64,000 bases of DNA, taken from NCBI GenBank assembly GCA_944323755.1, contig CALUTR010000005.1:1-64000 (forward strand), given 5' to 3'. Both the position numbers and the translations under genes were made by a program. This DNA is from an uncultured Helicobacteraceae bacterium (GTDB lineage: Bacteria; Campylobacterota; Campylobacteria; Campylobacterales; Helicobacteraceae). Below are positions 57,012-64,000 of this stretch, one piece after another (within the stretch, counting starts at the first letter, position 1; each line of letters opens with the position of its first letter). The notes beneath the pieces were generated by a model. It did no database searches. It was not told the DNA's origin and saw only the letters and a list, made by a program, of their open reading frames with translations.

Positions 57012-57312
57012 ATTCTTTTATCTTTATGTCAAAAAAATGATCAAAATCTATATTTTGTAAAAAATTATAAAGCTTGGCATTACTAACAACGATATCGATA
57101 TTCCGCTTATCAACTTCTTTTAACTTCAAAATATATCCTAAAATATACGAACTAATGGAGCTTGCATTAACAAAATAAAAAATCATTTTTGCATCACTAT
57201 TTGATTTTTCTTTTATGATATTTTTCATATCTACATACTCGCTGTATTCATTCATAAAACCATTGATTAACACCTCAATTGCACCATCAATCAATCTTGT
57301 AGATACTTCCAA
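57004..57312 (-). CDS. Small STAS-like protein of unknown function
   Basis: I do not recognise this 102-residue protein with confidence. Predicted strands and helices alternate (LIDGAIEVLING; AKMIFYFVNASSISSYILGYI; IDIVVSNAKLYNFLQ), and the pattern resembles a STAS or anti-sigma-antagonist fold, with SS near 52-54 where the phosphorylated Ser would lie. The start is TTG, supported by AAGGGAAG upstream inside rluA. It sits between rluA-like and lgt genes and overlaps both by 8-22 bases. Confidence 0.5.
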   Translation of the reverse strand: MEVSTRLIDGAIEVLINGFMNEYSEYVDMKNIIKEKSNSDAKMIFYFVNASSISSYILGYILKLKEVDKRNIDIVVSNAKLYNFLQNIDFDHFFDIKIKEYE

Positions 57313-58022
57313 AAGCTTCCCTTATCACTGCAAAATTCATAATCAAATAAAGAAATTTTATAGCTATGAAGCATTAATCTAGCAAAAGGCTCTTTCCCAT
57401 AAATATTATCACCTAGCACAGGGTGTTTTATAGAATCTAAGTGCAATCTAATTTGATGCGTCCTGCCAGTTTTGATAATAACTTTTAGCAAAGTATTTTT
57501 ATTGATCAACCTAAGCGGAGCTATGTTTGTTATAGCTCTTTTACCTAATTTATTGTCAATCTTACTCTTAGCATAATTACCTTTTATTGTTAAAATCGGC
57601 TTATCAATGGTCATTTCTTGCGGCACAATACCTTTTACTAAGGCTAGATATTCTTTATAAACTCTTTCATTCTTAAATTCATTGATTGCTTCTTTTCTAA
57701 ACTCGTCATCTTTTGTTAAAAGTATCACACCACTTGTATGCTTATCAAGGCGATTAAGTAGTACCCAGCCGCTAAATTTCTTTTCTAAATCATAAGAATC
57801 AAAAAATGCTGGTTTATTTATCGCAAGTATAAACTTATCCTCAAAAATCACCTTTGGTGTTTCTAATAACATCACTTTTAATGGCATTTTTGGTGATATT
57901 AAATCACTTGCACGAATCTTCTTTCCATTGGAAAATACAAGCCCTAAATCAAGCAATTCTTTTGCTCTTCTATTTGAGATATTTTCCCGTATTGATAATA
58001 TTTTATATGCTTTATCTACCAC
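57291..58022 (-). CDS. RluA-family pseudouridine synthase
   Basis: The 243-residue protein begins with an S4-like RNA-binding segment (RENISNRRAKELLDLGLVFSNGK in part, 12-34) and has the catalytic motif LLNRLDKHTSGVIL with Asp D93. GRTHQIRLHL follows near 198-207. Target could be 23S rRNA or tRNA. The start is GTG, directly after waaA's stop. In H. pylori HP0956 holds this place. Confidence 0.88.
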   Translation of the reverse strand: MVDKAYKILSIRENISNRRAKELLDLGLVFSNGKKIRASDLISPKMPLKVMLLETPKVIFEDKFILAINKPAFFDSYDLEKKFSGWVLLNRLDKHTSGVILLTKDDEFRKEAINEFKNERVYKEYLALVKGIVPQEMTIDKPILTIKGNYAKSKIDNKLGKRAITNIAPLRLINKNTLLKVIIKTGRTHQIRLHLDSIKHPVLGDNIYGKEPFARLMLHSYKISLFDYEFCSDKGSFWKYLQD

Positions 58023-59183
58023 TTAAAAATCCAATAATTTTAATAATTTATCTAATTTGTCATTTTGATTTTTAATGCAACTATTTTCTAAAGATTCTAA
58101 AGATTCTAAAGTCATCTTTAGCTCATCATCTCTTATAATCTTATAATTATCTATTAAATCAAACAATGCATATTGATTAAAAATATATACTCCAGAAATC
58201 AATTTTACATTAAAAAATGCACATTCAAGGGGATTATGCCCCCCAATTTTTACAAAGCTTCCACCAAGTATTACGACACTAGATACATTATAAATATTTA
58301 ATAATTCACCAATTTTATCTATCAAAATGACATCATAATTATAATCTAATCCAACTTCACTAAATCTAGCACAATTAATATCATATCTTTGCAACAAATT
58401 CCACACCTCATCAAACCTTTCTGGGTGACGCGGAGCGATACATAATCTGTAATTCTTTAATCCTATATATAAATCCATATAAGCATTTAATATAAGTTCT
58501 TCTTCACCTCTATGCGTGCTTGCTGCAAAAATTAAATCACCGCTAAATCTATCAAACTGCCTAGAAATCTTAAATATATTTAATGCCTTAATATTTCCAA
58601 AGACTTCTACATTTTTGGCACCAAGTTCAAGCAATCTATCTTTATCATCTTCTAATTGACACAAAATCAAATCAATATACTTAAAAACTTGCTTATAGAA
58701 AAATGATATTTTTTTGTATTTTGGGAATGATTTTATTGAGATTCTAGCATTTAATAAAATTGTATCTGCACCTACATTTTTGGCACAAATAAACAACATA
58801 AACCAAAGTTCAGCTTCAAGAACTATCAACTTCTTTAATCTCTTTGGCATCAAAAATGGTAAAAAAATCTCAAATGGCAAAAATATAACTTCTATATTTT
58901 CATTATCACCAAAAAGCTCTAATGCCCTCTTATATCCAGTATTTGTTATCGTTGAAATAATTGTTTTTTCTTTTAAATGGGGTTTTAAAAATTCCAATGA
59001 ATTAATCTCACCAAGAGAACAGGCATGTATCCAAACATCGCCACTAAATTCAGCATTTTTTAAGAAAAATCTACCAGGTATAGAATCTTTATATTTTGGT
59101 TTAAAAATACAAAGAAACGCTAAAAATGGAAGCGATAATACATACAATATGCCACAAAGAATATAATAAATCGTGGCAAACAC
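58023..59183 (-). CDS. waaA: 3-deoxy-D-manno-octulosonic acid transferase WaaA
   Basis: WaaA (KdtA, GT30) attaches Kdo to lipid A. The 386-residue protein has an N-terminal membrane anchor (4-28), the GT30 signature WIHACSLGEINS near 51-62, and IFAASTHRGEEELIL near 219-233. RHPERFDEVWNLL lies near 252-264 and GGSFVKIGGHNPLECAFF near 311-328. Its tail contains LES-LES-LEN from a 9-base direct repeat (58086-58111). It is 7 bases after the HP0958-like gene. Confidence 0.94.
   Translation of the reverse strand: MFATIYYILCGILYVLSLPFLAFLCIFKPKYKDSIPGRFFLKNAEFSGDVWIHACSLGEINSLEFLKPHLKEKTIISTITNTGYKRALELFGDNENIEVIFLPFEIFLPFLMPKRLKKLIVLEAELWFMLFICAKNVGADTILLNARISIKSFPKYKKISFFYKQVFKYIDLILCQLEDDKDRLLELGAKNVEVFGNIKALNIFKISRQFDRFSGDLIFAASTHRGEEELILNAYMDLYIGLKNYRLCIAPRHPERFDEVWNLLQRYDINCARFSEVGLDYNYDVILIDKIGELLNIYNVSSVVILGGSFVKIGGHNPLECAFFNVKLISGVYIFNQYALFDLIDNYKIIRDDELKMTLESLESLENSCIKNQNDKLDKLLKLLDF
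58086..58111 (-). repeat. 9-base tandem repeat AAGATTCTA in the waaA tail
   Basis: Two perfect copies of AAGATTCTA (58091-58099, 58100-58108) with partial copies on both sides encode LES units. The repeat length is a multiple of three, so changes would lengthen or shorten the protein without frameshift. The unit contains the over-represented heptamer. Confidence 0.7.
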
Positions 59184-59190
59184 AAAAATC

Positions 59191-59895
59191 CTATTGCTCT
59201 ATGTATAGGATTCTACCGCAGTGCGGACAAGTAATAATATCATCTGATTTCAAAAGCTCACTATATACCATATCATTTATTTTGATATAACACCCACTAC
59301 AAGCTTGCTTCTTAACGACAACAACACTCGTATCCTTAGCCCATTTTCGTATTTTTTCATAAAAAATTAAAACTTTATTATCGATTGTTTTTGCTATTTT
59401 TTCTTTATTATCAAATATTTTTTTAAGCTCAACTCTAACTTTTGCAGTCTTCTTTTGTGCTTCTTCTCTATCTTCTTGAATCTCTTTTTCTAATTCTTGG
59501 ATTCTATGTTGTATTTCTTCTTCTTTACTTGTAAAATTCTCTAATTCTTTTTCAAATTGCGATATTTGCTCATTTGCATATGCAATCTTTTCTTTTGCAA
59601 GTCCATTTTCTGCATCAAGCGCTCTTAGCTCTTGTTCACTCTTTACACTCGCCATTTTTTTATCAATTTGCTCAATTTTGTCATTATTTTCTTTAATCAC
59701 TAATTCATTTGCATGAATATTGATTGTTGCCTTTTTTGCATTATTTCGCAACTCTTCTAATTCATCTTGAACCTGCACTTGAAGCTTTATTTTTTCATTT
59801 AGTTCATTTTCAATATGTGTTATTTTAGGCTCTAGATGTGATGCTTCCTTATCAATTTGAGCTAATGCAATGAGATTTTGCAAATCTTTATTCAT
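59191..59895 (-). CDS. HP0958-like coiled-coil zinc-ribbon protein
   Basis: The 234-residue protein is a long antiparallel coiled coil (about 5-185) capped by a zinc ribbon with C199-X2-C202 and C223-X2-C226. H. pylori HP0958 has this form; it is required for motility, interacts with RpoN and binds flaA mRNA. The place between waaA and the Nif3-like gene matches HP0957-HP0959. ATG with TAAGGAATAG upstream. Confidence 0.88.
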   Translation of the reverse strand: MNKDLQNLIALAQIDKEASHLEPKITHIENELNEKIKLQVQVQDELEELRNNAKKATINIHANELVIKENNDKIEQIDKKMASVKSEQELRALDAENGLAKEKIAYANEQISQFEKELENFTSKEEEIQHRIQELEKEIQEDREEAQKKTAKVRVELKKIFDNKEKIAKTIDNKVLIFYEKIRKWAKDTSVVVVKKQACSGCYIKINDMVYSELLKSDDIITCPHCGRILYIEQ

Positions 59896-59906
59896 TTTAC
59901 TATTCC

Positions 59907-60638
59907 TTAATTTTTCTTAATGCTAAATGGATTCTCTAAATCGAAAATTATAGCATTATAGGAAATATCTTTCAAATATGAAGCTAGCACATCGCCAAAA
60001 AAACATTCTGAATGATAATGATTCGCATCGATGATTGAGATTCCAAGACTTTTATATTTCATAACATCGTGATATTTTACATCACCTGTAATTATGCAAT
60101 CAATGCCATTTTCTTTATAAACACTATCAATCTCACTCATTCCAGAACCACATATTATGGCAATTTTATTTACAGAATCTTTACACTTACTAAATCTAAT
60201 AGAAGCATCAAATAATGCAAGCAAATTATCAAATTTAAACTCACCTTCAACCAAGCATAAAGCACCTTGCATATAATAATTTTTAAACCCTAGAATCTCC
60301 TCTGTAAAATACTTATTTAAATGAGTGATGTCAAAATTTGTATGCATCGATATTAATGCGATATTTTTTTTGATTAAAATTTCAATAATATTACTTGGAT
60401 ATTCGCTGAAGTCTAGCTTTTTTAATCCCTTAAAAATAAGCGGATGGTGAGAAATAATAAGCGAATCTTCATTTGCACTTAATGCTAATTCTTTAGTAAC
60501 TTCAAGCGTTAGATAAATATCATTTATACTAGATTGCATATCCCCTATTAAAAGACCACTATTATCCCATTGCATTTGTAAAGAAAATGGTGATATAGAA
60601 TCCAAATAACTATAAATTTCTGCTAGTTTTAGCATCAT
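59907..60638 (-). CDS. Nif3-like dinuclear metal centre protein (YbgI family)
   Basis: The 243-residue protein has the NIF3 pattern: [10 protein letters not shown] near 25-34, [10 protein letters not shown] near 61-70 (metal histidines), and the late [10 protein letters not shown] and DANHYHSE near 185-213. It is short because it lacks the PII-like insert, as in HP0959. Some members are called GTP cyclohydrolase I type 2, but that activity is uncertain. It overlaps glyQ by 29 bases. Confidence 0.88.
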   Translation of the reverse strand: MMLKLAEIYSYLDSISPFSLQMQWDNSGLLIGDMQSSINDIYLTLEVTKELALSANEDSLIISHHPLIFKGLKKLDFSEYPSNIIEILIKKNIALISMHTNFDITHLNKYFTEEILGFKNYYMQGALCLVEGEFKFDNLLALFDASIRFSKCKDSVNKIAIICGSGMSEIDSVYKENGIDCIITGDVKYHDVMKYKSLGISIIDANHYHSECFFGDVLASYLKDISYNAIIFDLENPFSIKKN

Positions 60639-61512
60639 TTAGCCTTTGTAATCGATGATTTTCTTGATCCTTATACATCATCGCACAAGATTTTGATAAC
60701 TCTCTAATCTTTAAAATATAATTTTGTCTTTGTGCCACAGAAATTGCCTTCCTAGCATCTAAAATATTAAAAAAATGTGAACACATCATCGTGCAATCAT
60801 ATGCAGGAAGTGGGAGATTTGCCTCAAGTGATGCTTTAGCTTCATTTTGCATTTCATCAAATAGTATAAATAGCATTTTTGTGTTTGCAACTTCAAAATT
60901 ATATTTTGAAAACTCCCACTCACTTTCTAAATGAACATCTGCATAGCTAAAAACCTTCGAATCTGCATTTGAAAACTCTATATCAAAAATTGATTCCACA
61001 CCTTGTATATACATAGCAAGACGCTCTACTCCATATGTAATTTCAATTGGTACTGGATAGCAAGGTAATCCTCCTACTTGCTGAAAATATGTAAATTGCG
61101 TTACTTCCATACCATCAAGCCATACTTCCCAGCCAAGACCCCAAGCACCAAGAGTTGGAGATTCCCAATTATCTTCAATAAATCTCACATCGTGTTTATT
61201 TACATCAATGCCTATAATATTCAAGCTATCTAAATAAATATCTTGAATATTATCCGGACTTGGTTTTATTAAAACTTGAAATTGATAATAACTACCAAGC
61301 CTGTTTGGATTCTGTGCATATCTACCATCTGTAGGTCTCCTTGATGGTGCTACATAAGCCACACTCCACGGCTTTGAATCTAAACTCCGTAACAATGTAG
61401 CAGGGTGAAATGTGCCTGCACCTGCTGGAATATCATATGGTTGCAAAATAAGACAACCTTGGTTTTTCCAAAATTCTTGAAGCTTCAATAAAATATCACA
61501 AAAACTAAGCAT
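60610..61512 (-). CDS. glyQ: Glycyl-tRNA synthetase alpha subunit GlyQ
   Basis: GlyQ forms the alpha2beta2 class II synthetase with GlyS. The 300-residue protein has [19 protein letters not shown] in outline near 17-35, the [18 protein letters not shown] block near 56-73, and [16 protein letters not shown] near 117-132. I choose ATG 61512 (AAGGAT upstream) over the in-frame start at 61527 that lies within the previous gene. glyS is not in the window; in H. pylori it is also elsewhere. Confidence 0.96.
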   Translation of the reverse strand: MLSFCDILLKLQEFWKNQGCLILQPYDIPAGAGTFHPATLLRSLDSKPWSVAYVAPSRRPTDGRYAQNPNRLGSYYQFQVLIKPSPDNIQDIYLDSLNIIGIDVNKHDVRFIEDNWESPTLGAWGLGWEVWLDGMEVTQFTYFQQVGGLPCYPVPIEITYGVERLAMYIQGVESIFDIEFSNADSKVFSYADVHLESEWEFSKYNFEVANTKMLFILFDEMQNEAKASLEANLPLPAYDCTMMCSHFFNILDARKAISVAQRQNYILKIRELSKSCAMMYKDQENHRLQRLNDAKTSRNL

Positions 61513-61513
61513 C

Positions 61514-63184
61514 TCAATCCTTATCATATGGAATCAATATATTACACGAATTATTTATTTCATCTAGAATCTTATACCCACTTGGCAAGCTATCTTTTTT
61601 AAACTCACAATCAATAATCATAGGCTTATTTTCATTGATATATTTATTAAATTCATTATTGATTTCTGGGAAAATCATCTCCCTATTAAACACACCATAA
61701 TAATAAGGAAATTTATGTGCGATATCAACCTCTGGACCACTAAATAACAAAAACAAATAATTATTGATATTAATCAACTCGCCATTAAATATAATTTTTG
61801 TATTTGGATTCTTAGTGTAATAATCCTCAATGCTTGATAATAATGAATGAATATGTAATGCATAATCATCTTTAAAAACCATATTTTTATATGGTGAATT
61901 ATCTGGCATTTTTTGATAACTATCTTTTACCTGAAACATATTTACATAATTTATCTCAACCTTATTTACAAATTGCACAATTTTAGAATGATGAATAAGC
62001 AAAAACACCAATGCTATCGCTATAAATGAAATAAACTTAATATTTTTATGATAAAAGCATAATCTTAAAGATTCTACAAACAACCATATACCAACACCAA
62101 ATTGCACTCTCATTCTAGCATCTTCATTAATTGGGTAATTAAAAATAATAGTGGATAAAACAATCAATGAAGCAATAAATCTTATGCTATCTTCTTTTGT
62201 TATAGTAGATTCCTCTCCATAGCCTTTTTTAAATGGCTGATACAAGAAATACAAACAAGGGAGAATTACAATAAACCAATATGACAAAAACTTCATAGAA
62301 TACCCATGCCAATCCATACCATCTGCAGTGTAATTAAACAATGAATTTGCAACACTTGAAATACTATTTTCATACCCAATGGCAGGCTGTGCCATATCTA
62401 CAAGCTCACCAAAACTAGTATATAAAATCTCAAGCCCCAAAAAGCCATTTTTAATAACAACAAAAACAAGAAATAGAAAATTAGATATCAAAAATGTATA
62501 AACAATACAAGAGAGCATCATTTTATATTCAAGTAATTTTAATTGCTTAGTATAAAACAAAATTACAGGCAATAATAAAAAACAAAAGCTAATCACCAAG
62601 CCTTGTTGCCTCATATATGGTAATAAAAAAGCAATAATCCCAACGATAATAAGACTTGTTTTTTTAACAAAAGTTTTAGATGAGCTAAAATAAAGTGCAA
62701 AATAATAGATTCCAATAGCTACAAATAACATAATAACATCATTAAACCATGGATTGTCCTTTCCACTATGACTAAGTAATATAGTCAAAACGGCTAATTT
62801 CGCAAACATACTTGGCATAACAAGCCTTGCACATTTATAAATGAAAATCATTGTTATAAATACAATCACTCCATCGCTTATCCCAAGACTAACCTGACTA
62901 ATACCAAGAAATTTAAAAAAAATACCAATAACAAGTGGAATAAAAACAGAATGAGGTGAATAAAAATCTATACCAGGAAATATTCCATTTGCTGCCATTC
63001 CACCTAAAAATGAAAAAAATGCTAAATGATGATCGTGATTATCCTCATATGCAAAAATACTACCAGCAGCATAAAAATTAATCAAAACGACACAAAAAAC
63101 AATAATCCAAAAAATTGTATTTACTACAATACTTAAAATATTTTTTTTATAATTTTTTGATTTCAACATCTGAAATAAGTCCAA
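61514..63184 (-). CDS. Large multi-pass membrane protein, possible GT-C type glycosyltransferase
   Basis: The 556-residue protein has about 10-12 membrane helices and a soluble C-terminal part (about 400-556). The first outer loop carries [19 protein letters not shown] near 49-67, and a loop like this (acidic, with His) is typical of polyprenyl-sugar dependent GT-C enzymes. [17 protein letters not shown] follows near 341-357. No close family is recognised; O-antigen or glycan assembly is likely but not shown. It lies directly upstream of glyQ (one base between stop and start). Confidence 0.6.
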   Translation of the reverse strand: MDLFQMLKSKNYKKNILSIVVNTIFWIIVFCVVLINFYAAGSIFAYEDNHDHHLAFFSFLGGMAANGIFPGIDFYSPHSVFIPLVIGIFFKFLGISQVSLGISDGVIVFITMIFIYKCARLVMPSMFAKLAVLTILLSHSGKDNPWFNDVIMLFVAIGIYYFALYFSSSKTFVKKTSLIIVGIIAFLLPYMRQQGLVISFCFLLLPVILFYTKQLKLLEYKMMLSCIVYTFLISNFLFLVFVVIKNGFLGLEILYTSFGELVDMAQPAIGYENSISSVANSLFNYTADGMDWHGYSMKFLSYWFIVILPCLYFLYQPFKKGYGEESTITKEDSIRFIASLIVLSTIIFNYPINEDARMRVQFGVGIWLFVESLRLCFYHKNIKFISFIAIALVFLLIHHSKIVQFVNKVEINYVNMFQVKDSYQKMPDNSPYKNMVFKDDYALHIHSLLSSIEDYYTKNPNTKIIFNGELININNYLFLLFSGPEVDIAHKFPYYYGVFNREMIFPEINNEFNKYINENKPMIIDCEFKKDSLPSGYKILDEINNSCNILIPYDKD

Positions 63185-63313
63185 ATCTACACTCTCAAAC
63201 CTTAGAATAAATGAAATGTTTATTGTAGCTAAAAAGCGCTATATTATGAATTTTAAGATATTTTAAAATGATATTTAAGTAGATTTTATCATCATATTAG
63301 TAAAAGGAAAAAA

Positions 63314-63838
63314 ATGAATATTTTAGAATTTAATGGAAAGATTCCAAATATACACAATAGTGTAAAAATTTTCCAAAATGTAAATATTATAGGCGATGTA
63401 AGAATTGGGGAAGATTCTAGTGTATGGTTTGGCAGTATTATACGAGGTGATCTAAACAAAATTACTATTGGCGAGAGGACAAACATACAAGATCTAGTAA
63501 TCATTCACGCATATCAACCAGATAATGGGATCTTCCCAAATGGGCTTGAAGTAAATATTGGAAATGATGTAACAATAGGACATAGAGTTACAATACACGC
63601 ATGTAAAATAGGAAATCGATGCTTAATTGGAATGGGCTCTATAATACTTGATAATGTTGAGGTTGGAGATGATTGTTTTATTACCGCAGGAAGCCTGCTA
63701 CCAAAAAACAAAAAATACCCACCAATGTCGCTTATATCTGGGAATCCTGCAAAAGTTGTAAGACCTCTTAGAGATGAAGAGATTATAAATATAAAAAAAG
63801 AAGCCGAACTATATATAAATCTAAAAAATAAATATTAA
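63314..63838 (+). CDS. Gamma-class carbonic anhydrase-like protein (left-handed beta helix)
   Basis: The 174-residue hexapeptide-repeat protein has zinc ligands H65, H90 and H95 in the arrangement of gamma-carbonic anhydrases (VIIHAY, TIGHRVTIHAC). The repeats IGEDSSVWFGSIIRGD and IGERTNIQDL form the left-handed beta helix. YrdA/PaaY-like members have weak or undefined activity. AAAAGGAAAA precedes the ATG. The 129-base gap upstream to the divergent membrane protein gene shows no clear promoter. Confidence 0.88.
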   Translation: MNILEFNGKIPNIHNSVKIFQNVNIIGDVRIGEDSSVWFGSIIRGDLNKITIGERTNIQDLVIIHAYQPDNGIFPNGLEVNIGNDVTIGHRVTIHACKIGNRCLIGMGSIILDNVEVGDDCFITAGSLLPKNKKYPPMSLISGNPAKVVRPLRDEEIINIKKEAELYINLKNKY

Positions 63839-63848
63839 ATTAATGCAA

Positions 63849-63874
63849 GATTCTAGGTTTTAAACCCTAGAATC
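63849..63874. terminator. Convergent terminator with GATTCTAGG/CCTAGAATC arms
   Basis: GATTCTAGG (63849-63857) pairs with CCTAGAATC (63866-63874), and TTT/AAA in the loop can extend the stem past a bulged C. It lies between the convergent carbonic anhydrase gene and the permease-like gene. T-runs are modest on both sides. Confidence 0.65.
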
Positions 63875-63882
63875 CTATCTAT

Positions 63883-63999
63883 TTATGGCACCAACCAAGG
63901 TATCCAAAATGCAATTGCATAGGTAAAGATCCCTATACCAATTACAAATATAATAGAATACTTCACTGTATAGCGGAAGAGTTCAGATTCTCTACCTAC
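63883..63999 (-). CDS. 3' end of a probable L-lactate permease gene (partial)
   Basis: Leftward frame open from the window edge to TAA at 63885-63883, 38 residues. The sequence ESELFRYTVKYS is followed by a membrane helix and the end AFWIPWLVP, which resembles the C terminus of LctP-type lactate permeases (helix then PW near the end). Only the last helix is visible, so other permeases are possible. Confidence 0.5.
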   Translation of the reverse strand, partial: VGRESELFRYTVKYSIIFVIGIGIFTYAIAFWIPWLVP

Positions 64000-64000
64000 T

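Overview
The window is an AT-rich, densely packed bacterial chromosome segment that looks like Helicobacter (Campylobacterota), probably not H. pylori itself. The evidence is a set of gene neighbourhoods I know from H. pylori. These are bamA-mqnC-M16 protease; pyrG-recJ; ccoS-fqrB; rpmB-HpKchA; holA-rpsF-ssb-rpsR; tig-clpP-def-comM; nifS-nifU; lpxK-nadE; gmk-HP0322-like-nucT-tatA-argS; and lgt-rluA-waaA-HP0958-HP0959-glyQ. An argJ gene (arginine biosynthesis, which H. pylori lacks) and the mixing of these blocks point to another, perhaps enterohepatic, species. I see no rRNA or tRNA genes, CRISPR arrays, insertion sequences or prophage.

Layout. 0-5 kb: the tail of an outer-membrane protein gene, gltS, then a leftward murG/lysE/GT90/tyrA group. 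5-12.4 kb: a rightward bamA-mqnC-M16-recG run that ends in a glycosyltransferase switched by a G13 tract. 12.4-19.9 kb: ilvC, an HDOD protein, rnr, a DUF465 protein, pyrG, recJ. 19.9-29.3 kb: alaS, ccoS, fqrB, rpmB, a K+ channel, argJ, holA, rpsF-ssb-rpsR and a lipoprotein. 29.3-37.9 kb, leftward: a frameshifted cation diffusion facilitator gene, miaA, proC, fliW, comM, def, a degenerate GGDEF protein, clpP, an outer-membrane protein and tig. 38-43.3 kb: fliI, nifS, nifU, a small flavoprotein and a FUSC protein. 43.3-53.8 kb: lpxK, nadE, an MsbA-like exporter, gmk, a large acidic protein, nucT, tatA, argS, gpsA and a fucosyltransferase switched by a G9 tract. 53.8-54.2 kb: a decayed coding stretch. 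54.2-63.2 kb, leftward: prmC, an M48 protease, lgt, a STAS-like protein, rluA-type synthase, waaA, the HP0958 and HP0959 homologues, glyQ and a large membrane protein. The window ends with a gamma-carbonic anhydrase and the tail of a probable lactate permease gene.

The genes are mostly housekeeping: translation, cell envelope and LPS, menaquinone by the futalosine route, Fe-S assembly and flagella. The accessory flavour is surface glycosylation (GT90, GT4, GT10) with two phase-variable tracts, both in the ON frame.

The most striking unexplained signal is a heptamer, AGAATCT and its reverse complement AGATTCT. I located it 23 times in the first 12.5 kb, where base composition predicts about 3. 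It occurs in several reading frames and as inverted pairs in intergenic hairpins (97-121; near-pairs at 63849-63874 and 42183-42201). This arrangement is typical of DNA uptake sequences, or of a motif shaped by methylation (GAWTC core). Other items for a second look are a CDF gene with two or three homopolymer frameshifts, a decayed locus beside the fucosyltransferase, an M16 protein without its zinc motif, a GGDEF protein without GGDEF, and a flavoprotein tied to nifSU.
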